Positions 17,695 to 25,723 of a stretch of DNA of 64,000 bases are shown here, in pieces; position 1 is the first letter of the stretch, and the number at the start of each line of letters is the position of its first letter. The position numbers and the translations under genes are program-made. The stretch is from the NCBI GenBank assembly GCA_003605175.1, contig QWDA01000005.1:186001-250000 (forward strand), written 5' to 3'. The notes under the pieces were generated by a model. That model worked only from the letters and a program-made list of their open reading frames with translations, had not been told where the DNA came from and made no database searches. The DNA is from Paracoccaceae bacterium (lineage in GTDB: Bacteria > Pseudomonadota > Alphaproteobacteria > Rhodobacterales > Rhodobacteraceae).

Positions 17695-18432
17695 ATGGAC
17701 GGAATTCTGAACCCCCTTCTGCCGCTCTTCGGCCCGATATCGGGCGGGGGCTTCGACCTGATCCGCCTCGGCGGGCCCGCGATCTGGGCCATCGCGCTTC
17801 TGGCCGTTCTGGCGCTTGCGCTGATCCTGTGGAAGACGTGGCGGCTGCTGCTGGCCGGCGCCTGGACGGGAGGCCGGCATACGGCCGCCGCCGTGGAGCA
17901 ATGGATGTCGGGCGATCCGGATCTGGCGCTCGCGGATCTCGCGCGCCGCCGCAATCCGCGTGCCCGGCTGGCGCGTGCGGCGATGGCGGCCCGGCGCGAC
18001 CCGACGCTCGACCGCCAGGGCGCCGAAGCCGAGACCCGGCGCGTCGCCCGCGACGAGCTCGCCCGCCTCCGCTCGGGCCTCCGCGCCCTGGAGCTGATCT
18101 GCACCATCGCGCCGCTTCTGGGCTTGCTCGGGACGGTGCTCGGCATGATCGCGGCGTTCCGGGCGCTGCAGGAGGCCGGGGCCCGCGCCGATCCGGCGCT
18201 GCTGGCGGGCGGCATCTGGGAGGCGCTTCTGACCACCGCCGCCGGCATGGCTGTGGCGATCCCGGCCTCGGTCGGCCTGACCTGGTTCGAAAGCGTGATC
18301 GACCGGCTGCGCCATGAAATGGAGGATGCCGCGACAAGGATCTTCCTTCGTCCGGTTCCCGTTGCGGGGGCGGCGCCGCGCGACGCGCGGCCGGCCGGGG
18401 CGCGGACCGCCAAGCCTTTCGCGGCCGCGTGA
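17695..18432 (+). CDS. exbB: ExbB/TolQ-family proton channel subunit
   Basis: 245 aa with the MotA/TolQ/ExbB topology: a first transmembrane helix at about residues 28-48 (AIWAIALLAVLALALILW) and two further helices around 135-155 (TIAPLLGLLGTVLGMI) and 180-200 (ALLTTAAGMAVAIPASVGL). The conserved Pro-Leu-Leu-Gly-Leu-Leu-Gly-Thr-V segment is present. With ExbD and TonB it uses proton flow to energise outer-membrane receptors. It is the first gene of a five-gene overlapping run through tonB and a PPTase gene, and the downstream siderophore genes explain its role. Confidence 0.9.
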   Translation: MDGILNPLLPLFGPISGGGFDLIRLGGPAIWAIALLAVLALALILWKTWRLLLAGAWTGGRHTAAAVEQWMSGDPDLALADLARRRNPRARLARAAMAARRDPTLDRQGAEAETRRVARDELARLRSGLRALELICTIAPLLGLLGTVLGMIAAFRALQEAGARADPALLAGGIWEALLTTAAGMAVAIPASVGLTWFESVIDRLRHEMEDAATRIFLRPVPVAGAAPRDARPAGARTAKPFAAA

Positions 18433-18860
18433 TGGCCGTGCCCGATGTGCAGGCCGCTTCCGGGCGGGGGCTGAGCTTCGAATCGGAGCGAAAATTCCGG
18501 CGGCCCAATCTGACGCCGATGATCGACGTCGTTTTCCTGCTCCTCGTGTTCTTCATGCTGGCGTCGCGGTTCGGCCTCGACCAGTCCCTGCCGCTGGCCG
18601 TCGCGGGCGGGGACGGGGGCTATTCCGGACCGCCGCGTCTCGTCACCGTGCTTCCCGGAGCCGTGGCGCTGAACGGCGTTGCCATCGCCGAAGCGGATCT
18701 GGCCGCCGCGCTGTGGCGGCTGGCCGAAAGCCCGGACGACATCGTCGTCCTCCGGCCCGGTCCGACCACGAAACTGCAGCGCGTCGTGACGCTGCTCGAC
18801 GGGCTCGCGGCGGCAGGGTTCCGGCGCGTCGTGCTGCTGGAGCAGGCCGATGGAACTTGA
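18432..18860 (+). CDS. exbD: ExbD/TolR-family protein, copy 1
   Basis: 142 aa: a short cytoplasmic start, one transmembrane helix with the key Asp (LTPMIDVVFLLLVFFMLA, about residues 28-45), then a periplasmic domain ending AAGFRRVVLLEQ. The Asp in the P-M-I-D-V motif is the proton-translocating residue of this family. The ATG overlaps the exbB stop (TGATG). A second ExbD-like gene follows at once. Confidence 0.88.
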   Translation: MAVPDVQAASGRGLSFESERKFRRPNLTPMIDVVFLLLVFFMLASRFGLDQSLPLAVAGGDGGYSGPPRLVTVLPGAVALNGVAIAEADLAAALWRLAESPDDIVVLRPGPTTKLQRVVTLLDGLAAAGFRRVVLLEQADGT

Positions 18861-19266
18861 TCAATCCGCGGCCCGGCGCCCCGGCGAGACGATCCTGCCG
18901 ATGATCAACGTCGTGTTCCTCCTGCTGATCTTCTTTCTGATCTCGGCCCGTCTCACCCCGCCGGAACCGTTTCCGGTCGCCCCCCCGGTCGCGGCCGCGG
19001 AGGCGCCGGCAGAGAGCGCATTCACGCTCTATCTCGGGGCGGACGGAGGGATTGGCTACCGGGACCGGACCGGCATCGACGCGCCCGTGGCGGCGCTCGC
19101 GGCCGATCTCGGCGCCCATTGCACCCCGGCCTGCGCCGACGGCGCGCGACCGACGCTTTCGGTGCGGGCCGATGCCGCCGCGCCGGCCGCCGCGCTCGCC
19201 CGGCTGTTGCCGCGCCTCGGCGGGTTGGGATTCGCGCAGGTCGATCTGGTCGTGGCCGGGCAATGA
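18850..19266 (+). CDS. ExbD/TolR-family protein, copy 2
   Basis: 138 aa with one N-terminal transmembrane helix (ILPMINVVFLLLIFFLIS). The otherwise conserved membrane Asp is replaced by Asn (P-M-I-N-V), so this copy probably cannot carry protons itself. It overlaps copy 1 by 11 nt and the tonB start by 4 nt. Paired ExbD genes with one Asn variant suggest a mixed complex in which the second copy is structural. This is inferred from the one-residue difference. Confidence 0.82.
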   Translation: MELDQSAARRPGETILPMINVVFLLLIFFLISARLTPPEPFPVAPPVAAAEAPAESAFTLYLGADGGIGYRDRTGIDAPVAALAADLGAHCTPACADGARPTLSVRADAAAPAAALARLLPRLGGLGFAQVDLVVAGQ

Positions 19267-20042
19267 GGAACCAGGTCGAGTTCCTGACCTTCACCCTCGT
19301 CGCCGCGGCGATCCTTTGGGGCGGATTCGTCCTGCATCCGTCCGATCCCGGTTCGGCGTCGTCCGGAGACGGCGGCGCGCAGCTTTCCTCGCTCGAAGCC
19401 TCGAGCGCCAGTATCGCGGCGATGGTCGCGGAGTGGGAACGCCCGCCCGAGAGTCAGCAGGCGGTTGCGGGAGACCTGTCGGAACCGGCCTTCGCGGAGC
19501 CGCCTGTGGCGCCGGTGCCGCATGGGGTGGACGGTCCGGCTCCGGCCGCCGCGCAATCGCTGCCGGAACCGCCGCAGCCTTCGCAACCGCCCGATCCGGC
19601 TGCCGCGCGACCTCCGCCACCGCCGGCTCCGGAGCCGGCCGCGCGCAGAGTCGATAAACCGCGCCCGGCGGCCCCCGACAGCGCCGCGCAACGTGCGGCG
19701 GGCTCGGGCGGCGGGGCCTCGGCGGGCGCGGCGCGGCAAGGCACGGCGACGCTTTCGAAGGCACGGCGCGATGATCTCATGGCGAGCTGGGGAAGCGCGA
19801 TCCGGGCCCGGATCGAGCGCCGGAAACGCGCTCCCCGTGGCGGCGGGAGCGGCACGGTGATGCTGCGTCTCGCGGTCAGCAGCAACGGCGAGCTTGCCGG
19901 TGTCAGCGTCATCCGGTCCTCGGGCCAACCCGCGCTGGACGAGTCCGCGCTCCGGGCTGTCACCTCCGCCCGCTTCCCGAAGGCGCCGTCCGGGCTGCCG
20001 CGCGGCGCCCATGCCTTCACCCTGCCGGTCACCTTCCGGTGA
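19263..20042 (+). CDS. tonB: TonB-family energy transducer
   Basis: 259 aa. An N-terminal transmembrane anchor (FLTFTLVAAAILWGGFVL), a long Pro-rich periplasmic linker (PEPPQPSQPPDPAAARPPPPPAPEP) and a C-terminal TonB domain of about 90 aa (GTVMLRLAVSSNGELAGVSVIRSSGQPALDESAL). The C-terminal domain contacts the TonB box of outer-membrane receptors such as the one at 35282. It starts at ATG 19263 inside the exbD copy 2 stop codon and ends overlapping the PPTase start. Confidence 0.92.
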   Translation: MRNQVEFLTFTLVAAAILWGGFVLHPSDPGSASSGDGGAQLSSLEASSASIAAMVAEWERPPESQQAVAGDLSEPAFAEPPVAPVPHGVDGPAPAAAQSLPEPPQPSQPPDPAAARPPPPPAPEPAARRVDKPRPAAPDSAAQRAAGSGGGASAGAARQGTATLSKARRDDLMASWGSAIRARIERRKRAPRGGGSGTVMLRLAVSSNGELAGVSVIRSSGQPALDESALRAVTSARFPKAPSGLPRGAHAFTLPVTFR

Positions 20043-20689
20043 CGGCGTGGTCTTCCGGCGCGACCGACGCCGATCCGCCCTGGTTCCGCCCGGTGGAAAC
20101 GCCCGCCGGGGCGCGGGCGCTGATCGCGATCGGCCGCGGCGCGGGGGGCGGGGTGAAAGCGCGGCGCCGCAACGGTCGCCGGCTTCTCGCCCGGGCGCAG
20201 GCGGCGCTGGGCCTGCCCCCGCTCGCGGCCGGCCGCGACGGTTTCGGCGCGCCGGTCTGGCCCGCCGGCCAGCGGGGTTCGCTCAGCCATTGGCGCGCGT
20301 TCAGCCTCTGCCTGCTCGCGCGCGGAGAGGCCTTCGATTTCGGCGCGGATCTGGAAGGCTTCGCCGATCCGGAGGCCCGGGCGGCGATCCGCAGCGAGGC
20401 GCTCGACGCGACCGAGGTGGCGCTGCTCGGCGCGGCGGGCCTGCCGGAGGGCATGGCCGAGGCGCTGGCTTTCTCGGCCAAGGAAGCGTTCTACAAGGCG
20501 GCCTTCCCGCGCCTTCGCAGACGGATCGGCTTCGACGCGGTGATGATCGGCGCCCCGCCGGCCGGCGGGCGGATCGCGCTCGGGATCCCGCGAGGTCTCG
20601 GGCCGGGTCTCCCCGCCGGCGGGCGGCTGGATCTCGGCTACGCGGTCTTCGGCCGCGCCGTCGTCACCTGGCTGGCATTGCCGGTCTAA
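20039..20689 (+). CDS. 4'-phosphopantetheinyl transferase, Sfp/EntD type
   Basis: 216 aa. The GADLEGF segment (about residue 102) supplies the Mg-binding Asp-x-Glu, and FSAKEAFYKA (about residue 145) matches the conserved W/F-x2-K-E-A-x3-K motif. An upstream SLSHW matches the EntD-type S-x-S-H box. It attaches phosphopantetheine to carrier domains, here most likely the thiolation domain of the NRPS at 27377. The GTG start overlaps the tonB stop. Its stop overlaps the stop of the convergent sigma-factor gene by 3 nt. Confidence 0.88.
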   Translation: MTAWSSGATDADPPWFRPVETPAGARALIAIGRGAGGGVKARRRNGRRLLARAQAALGLPPLAAGRDGFGAPVWPAGQRGSLSHWRAFSLCLLARGEAFDFGADLEGFADPEARAAIRSEALDATEVALLGAAGLPEGMAEALAFSAKEAFYKAAFPRLRRRIGFDAVMIGAPPAGGRIALGIPRGLGPGLPAGGRLDLGYAVFGRAVVTWLALPV

Positions 20690-21219
20690 GCGTCGCCGGC
20701 GAGGCCCGCCGCCAGCCGGCCATGGCTCCGGGCGATGATCGCGTTGATCCGGGCCGGCGAGAGCCCCGCCGCGCCGGCGATCTCGTTCTGGCGCCGGCCG
20801 CCCAGACGATGGTCGAGCAGGATCTTCCGATGGGCCGGCGGCAGGCTCTCCAGGCTTCGCAGGACGCAGCCCAGGACCTGCCGGTCCTCGCAGCGCCGCT
20901 CCGGCCCCGGTTCGGGACAGACGAACAGGGCCTCCGCCTGCTCGGGCATCGGCATCTCGCGCGCGGTGCGGCGCAGGTGATCGAGCGCGAGATTGCGCAC
21001 GATCCGCCGCACCATGCCGCGCGGGTTGTCGAGCGCGGGCCCGATCGCGCCGCTGTCGAGGCAGCGGATCGCGGCGTCCTGCACCACGTCCTCGGCCCGG
21101 TCGCGCGAGCCGAGGATGCGGATCGCATCGCACAGGAGCATCTCGCGCTCCTCGACCAGAAAGGTCAGGAGTTCCAGACGGGTGGCGGCGGTTTCGCGGT
21201 TCGAAAGGGAAGGGGGCAT
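20686..21219 (-). CDS. ECF sigma factor, FecI-like
   Basis: About 177 aa with sigma-70 region 2 (LGSRDRAEDVVQDAAIRCLDS and NPRGMVRRIVRNLALDHLRR) and region 4 (SLPPAHRKILLDHRLGGRRQNEIAGAAGLSPARINAIIARSHGRL). In iron loci such sigma factors switch on receptor and siderophore genes. The ATG at 21219 has AGG five bases upstream; an in-frame start further upstream would add 25 Arg/Pro-rich residues that do not look conserved. No FecR-type anti-sigma gene is adjacent and the receptor lacks an obvious N-terminal signalling domain, so its control differs from FecIRA. Confidence 0.85.
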   Translation of the reverse strand: MPPSLSNRETAATRLELLTFLVEEREMLLCDAIRILGSRDRAEDVVQDAAIRCLDSGAIGPALDNPRGMVRRIVRNLALDHLRRTAREMPMPEQAEALFVCPEPGPERRCEDRQVLGCVLRSLESLPPAHRKILLDHRLGGRRQNEIAGAAGLSPARINAIIARSHGRLAAGLAGDA

Positions 21220-21340
21220 CGACCTGGCTCGCGCAAGAGACGGAAGGAATCGTCTGCTTGGCGCGCGGCTGAGTCGACGCGTTCTGATTACCATGGGCGG
21301 CGCCGCCGGGACAATCGCCGAAACCGCCCGGCTGCGGTCG

Positions 21341-22618
21341 TCATTCCGCGACCAGCGCCATCTCGCGGTCCCGGCAGAGCCTGCCGATGGTCTCGGCGAT
21401 CTCGTCGGCCCGGTGGGCGAGCACCGACAGGAGCGTGTCGCTCAGCCCGTGCGTCGGTTCGCTGAAGCCCTGCACGAACACGCCGGGCGCGAAACCCGAG
21501 CGCATCGGCAGGCGGTAGTCGCGCCCGGGCGCCGCGCCTGTCCACCATTCGGCCAGGCCTTCGGGCAGGGCGTCCTCGAGGCGCCTTCGGTAGCCGGTGG
21601 CGAGGATGACAAGGTCGTAGCCCGCCTCGGCGCGCCCGTCCGGCCCGTCGAGATGGAGCCAGACCCGCCCGCCGATCTCCGCGGCGTCGCGGATGCAGGT
21701 TTCCGTCCTGAGGCCCAGCCGGGATTCGCGGCGCACGTCCTGCTCGTAGAACATCCCGTAAATCTGACCGATCAGATCCGCGTCGGTGACCGCGTAATTG
21801 GTCGCGGCGAAGGACCGCAGGGCCCGCTGGCGGGTCTCGGCGGGCAGGGCGTGGAACCGGTCGGTCTGCGCGGGGTCGAAGATCTCGTTGACGAAGGGCG
21901 TGTCGTCCGAGGGCATCAGCGCCCCGCCGCGCAGGATCAGGTCGACATGGGGGGCCTCGGGGCATGCGGCGAGGTCGGAGAAGATCTCCGCCGCGCTCTG
22001 TCCGCCGCCGATGATGGCGATCCGCATTCCCGGACGCAGCCGCATCGTGCCCGACAGGTATCCGGAGGAGTGCAGGACCGTGCCGCTTTCCCGCAGCCGC
22101 TCGAACGGCGCCGGCCAATGCGCGGTGCCGCCCGGCGCGAGCACGAGGTTGCGCGCCCGGTAGCGCCGCCGCTCCCCGGATGCGGCGGTCGTGGTCACCT
22201 CGAGTTCGGTGATGACGTCGCCCCGGGCGAGGGGTGCGATCGCGGTCACCCGGCTGTCGTAGCTGCAAACCGGCAGCTGGCCGGCGACCCAGGCGAGGTA
22301 GTCGTTGTACTCGGCACGGCTCGGGAAGAAGGTCTTGCGGTTGATGAAGCGGCTGAGCCGGCCCTTGCGGTGCAGGTAGTTGAGGAACGAAAACTCGCTG
22401 CGCGGGTTGCGGAGCGACACCAGGTCCTTGAGGAACGAGACCTGCATGTCGCTGCCGGCGATCAGCATGTCCGGGTGCCAGGCGGAAGGCGGCCACGCTT
22501 CGAGAAGGCGGGCGCGGATCGGGTCGCCGCGCTCTCTCAGGGCGATGGCGAGGGCGAGGTTGGACGGGCCGAAGCCCATTCCGATCAGGTCGAAGGCTTG
22601 CGGGCCCGTATCGGTCAT
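21341..22618 (-). CDS. L-lysine/L-ornithine-type N-monooxygenase (siderophore hydroxylase)
   Basis: 425 aa with IucD/PvdA family motifs: FAD-binding GMGFGPSNLALAIAL near the N terminus, substrate segment FLKDLVSLRNPRSEFSFLNYL, NADPH-binding IGGGQSAAE (about residue 205) and the C-terminal L-A-T-G-Y signature. It would hydroxylate the side-chain amine of lysine, ornithine or a diamine, the first step to a hydroxamate group. The ATG is preceded by AAGGAG and overlaps the stop of the acyltransferase gene. Substrate choice cannot be read from the sequence. Confidence 0.9.
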   Translation of the reverse strand: MTDTGPQAFDLIGMGFGPSNLALAIALRERGDPIRARLLEAWPPSAWHPDMLIAGSDMQVSFLKDLVSLRNPRSEFSFLNYLHRKGRLSRFINRKTFFPSRAEYNDYLAWVAGQLPVCSYDSRVTAIAPLARGDVITELEVTTTAASGERRRYRARNLVLAPGGTAHWPAPFERLRESGTVLHSSGYLSGTMRLRPGMRIAIIGGGQSAAEIFSDLAACPEAPHVDLILRGGALMPSDDTPFVNEIFDPAQTDRFHALPAETRQRALRSFAATNYAVTDADLIGQIYGMFYEQDVRRESRLGLRTETCIRDAAEIGGRVWLHLDGPDGRAEAGYDLVILATGYRRRLEDALPEGLAEWWTGAAPGRDYRLPMRSGFAPGVFVQGFSEPTHGLSDTLLSVLAHRADEIAETIGRLCRDREMALVAE

Positions 22619-23669
22619 TGCCTGTCTCCTTGGGTCAAGAGGCGCGCCGGCGCGAGATCGAGCGGCGTGCCGCGCCCGGTCTTCGGCCGCGCCCAGAGGC
22701 GCGCTTCGAAGAAGTGCTGGCGCTCGAGGCGGACGCGGCTGGCGCGTTTGTGGGGGAAGTCGAAATCGCGCAGATGCTCGAAGCCCGATCGGGCGAGGTT
22801 CGCGATCTGCCGGAGATGGCTGGCCTTGGGTTCGCCCATGATCGCCTCGGTCCGCGGCTCGGCGAGAAACATGCAATGCATCAGCGAGGGCATCCAGGCC
22901 GTGACGTAATCGGCGCCGCGCAGGTCTTCCTCGCCCACCAGCACATGCCAGCCCGGTCCCAGGCGCCGGCATCGTACTGCGCGCCGAGCCGGTTCTCGCG
23001 CGCCCAGTAGAGCTCGAAACAGGCGAAGTCGCGCCCGTCGAGGCTGCCGATCACCGGCAACATGTGCGGGTCGGCGATCAGCCGCTCCAGATAGGCGCGG
23101 TGGGCATCGGGCGTCCCTTCCTCATCGAAGAACTCGGCGACGCGCGGGTCGTTCTGCCAGCGGTGGAAGGTGGGCAGGTCGCCAAGCGTGGCGGCGCGGA
23201 GCGTGAACCAGCGGGCGAGCCAGGGGATGTGCCGCCGGTAGAGCAGCCCGCGCGGTTTCGGTGGCCGCAGCGGGTGGCGGCCATGGGGGCCTGGGCGCCA
23301 GAGCATGGGCCAGGCCGGGGCGTCGTGCATCAGCCAGCGGTCGGGCACCTGCCAGAACGCGGCCGGCAGCACGGTCGGCACGCCGTCGATTTCGAGCGCC
23401 GCTCCGGTCTGCCGAAGCCGCGGCAGGAGCGGCTGCCAGTTCGGGTCCGTCAGCCGGATCGCCACCTCGCCGCCCCGGTCGCTGAGCGCCTCGAAGGCGG
23501 CGAGCGCGAGGGGCAATGCACCGTCGGGATCCGGGGCGTCCGGCGCGGCCAGGTCGAGCCATCCGCCGCCCTGGTCGGAGACCGCGAGTGGCTCCGCGCC
23601 GTCGAGCAGGACGCGGGTACCGTCGCGCAGGCCGCGGATCGGCCGGGGCCCGGTCAGATCGAGGGGCAT
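22615..23669 (-). pseudogene. IucB/RhbD-type siderophore N-acyltransferase, frameshifted
   Basis: The reading frame starts MPLDLTGPRPIRG at 23669 and runs to YDAGAWDR near 22955. The family sequence then continues in the next frame: GWHVLVGEEDLRGADYVTAW, then MPSLMHCMFLAEPRTEAIMGEP and GFEHLRDFDFPHKRA, ending at 22615. Adding one C to the CCC run at 22952-22954 (plus strand) restores a 351-aa GNAT protein with the expected D-R-G-W-H motif. Such enzymes acylate an N-hydroxy-lysine or similar amine. The stop overlaps the hydroxylase start, so the operon structure is otherwise intact. A homopolymer indel may be a sequencing error rather than a true mutation. Confidence 0.8.
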
Positions 23670-24586
23670 GGGGGCTTCCTTTCCGTCGCTTGGGGGGCAG
23701 GCCATCCGGGCAACGCGCTGCGGTCCAGCGCGAAGGCCCATCGGATCGCCCGGTTCACCGCCACCGGCAGCACCGACATATGGGTCTCGTCGGCATAGGT
23801 CTCACAGGCCGTTTCCAGCCCCAGCGCGGCCAGCGCGTCGGCCATGTCCCGCGCCGCCGCCACCGTGCGGGTCTGCGCCTTTTCGGCCAGCCGCGCGGCG
23901 GCCTCGGGGCCGGTTTCCTGGAACGGGGCGAGCCGCGCCCCCTCCCATTCCCCGGCCGAGAGATGCACGCGCAACGCCCGCCCGGCCGGGTCGAACCGGG
24001 CGAGGTGGTCGAGCAGGAAGCTCTCCTCCCAGGTGATCGCCGGGCTCGCCGCGATCCAGCTGCGGAAGGCGCCGGGCCGGGTGAACAGCAGCCAGAGCGC
24101 GAAGAGCCCGCCGAAGGAATGACCGAACAGCGCCTGGTTGCCCGGGTCGAGGGCAACCCTTTCCGCGAGGAACCGGCGCGCATCCTCCAGCAGGAACCGT
24201 GCCATTTCCGCGCCGCCGCCGGTCTTCACCGCAGGGCCGCCCTCGCGGAACGGCGGATAGGTGCGGCCGGGCGGCGGGCCGAGATCCCACGAACGGCGGA
24301 AGGAATCGTATGGCCCGTCGGTCGGATAGCCCACCGCGATCAGCGCGCCCCAGCCGATATTGGTGCCGGTGGGCCAGAACGCCTGCGCCCGCATCGCATC
24401 GACCGCCGTGCCGATCACCGCGTTGCCGTCGAGAAGCCAGAGCGCGGGCCAGCCGCCCCAGGGCGCCGCGCCTTCCGGAACCCAGAGGAAAACCCGCCGG
24501 ACATCGCCGGTCGCGCTGTCCCTCAGGTCGAACCAGCGCGTGCCGCCGCAATCGGCGGGGCCCTCGGCGGTGACGAGCGCGCTCAT
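23654..24586 (-). CDS. Siderophore-type esterase, IroE/Fes-like alpha/beta hydrolase
   Basis: 310 aa, esterase D-like fold. The nucleophile elbow is GHSFGGLFAL (about residue 150) and a late His in DETHMSVLP could complete the triad. WPALWLLDGNAVIGT near residue 45 is typical of IroE/BesA-type esterases. Members cut ester bonds of ferri-siderophores to release iron. It starts at ATG 24586 overlapping the stop of the PLP gene and overlaps the acyltransferase start by 16 nt. No signal peptide is seen, so it should act in the cytoplasm. Confidence 0.85.
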   Translation of the reverse strand: MSALVTAEGPADCGGTRWFDLRDSATGDVRRVFLWVPEGAAPWGGWPALWLLDGNAVIGTAVDAMRAQAFWPTGTNIGWGALIAVGYPTDGPYDSFRRSWDLGPPPGRTYPPFREGGPAVKTGGGAEMARFLLEDARRFLAERVALDPGNQALFGHSFGGLFALWLLFTRPGAFRSWIAASPAITWEESFLLDHLARFDPAGRALRVHLSAGEWEGARLAPFQETGPEAAARLAEKAQTRTVAAARDMADALAALGLETACETYADETHMSVLPVAVNRAIRWAFALDRSALPGWPAPQATERKPPCPSI

Positions 24587-25723
24587 GCGGCCGCCTGTCC
24601 GGCCGCGTCCAGCGCCGCCCGCAGGTCCGCTTCCAGCACCTCCGCCGGCTCGAGCCCGGCGGCGAGGCGGATGGAGCGCGGGCTGACCCCGAAGCGGCGG
24701 AAGGAATTGGCGGCTCCCGCCAGTCCGCAGGCGGCCTGTCCCGGCACGATCAGGCTTTCCGGCCCGCCCCAGCTCACCCCGATGCGGATCGCCCGGAGCG
24801 CATTGCAGAAGCGGGGAATGTCGATGCTCTCGGCAAGGTCGAAGGCGAAAAGCCCGCCAAAGCCCGTGAGTCCCTCGGGGCGGGTCACCAGCAGCCCCGG
24901 GTGATGCACTGCCGTCACCGCCGGATGCCGTGCCAGCATCCGCGCCAGCGCGAGCCCGGTCTCCATGTGGCGGGCCATCCGCAGCTCCAGCGTGCGCAGG
25001 CCGCGCAAGACAAGGAAGGCGTCCATCGGTGCCATCCGCCCGCCGAAGAGATGCGTCGCGTCGTGGTCGATCCGGGTGACGAGCGCGCGCGTGCCGGCGA
25101 TGAGGCCGCCCAGGGTGTCGCTGTGGCCGGAGAGGTATTTCGAGGCGGCATGGACGATCAGGTCGATGCCGAGTTCGGCGGGGCGCTGGAACACCGGCGT
25201 GGCCCAGCTGTTGTCGACGACCGAGAGCACGCCCTCGCGCCGTGCCGCCGTGCCGATGGCGCGCAGGTCCTGGAGCCGGAAGGTCCAGCTCGTCGGGCTT
25301 TCCAGATAGACCAGCTTCGCGCCGGGCAGCGCCGCGATCAATGCGTCCGTGTCGCATCCGTCGATATAGACCGTCTCGATGCCGAAGCGGCGGAGCACCG
25401 TCTCGAACAGCCGGTAGCTGTCGGAATAGACATGCTCGACCGCGACGATCCGGTCGCACGAAGGGCAGCACCGCGCCGCAGATCGCCGCCATGCCGGAGG
25501 AAAAGCCGCGCGCCGCCTCGGTGCCCTCGGCCCGGGCGATCAGGGCCTCGAGCTCGCTGACGGTCGGATTGTCGCCGCGCGAATAGATGAAACGGTCGGA
25601 GCGGCCGGCGAAGACCGCTTCGATCTCGGCATAGCTGTCGAACAGGAAGGACGAGCTCTGGAAGATCGGCGGTGCGCTGGCATGGTGCGGCGCGGGCGTC
25701 GCGGGCGTGATCAGGTCGGTCAT
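24583..25723 (-). pseudogene. Cys/Met-metabolism PLP enzyme (cystathionine lyase/synthase fold), frameshifted
   Basis: The frame starts MTDLITPATPAPHHASAPPI and is good to CGAVLPFVR near 25455. The family sequence then resumes in another frame as DRIVAVEHVYSDSYRLFETV. It includes VVDNSWATPVFQRP and the PLP lysine in HAASKYLSGHSD, and ends at 24583. Relatives usually have a P-G-D step where the frame breaks, so a loss of about 8 nt near 25453-25459 would explain it. As it stands the product would be truncated. Its role in siderophore synthesis is unclear. The ATG overlaps the stop of the MATE gene. Confidence 0.75.
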
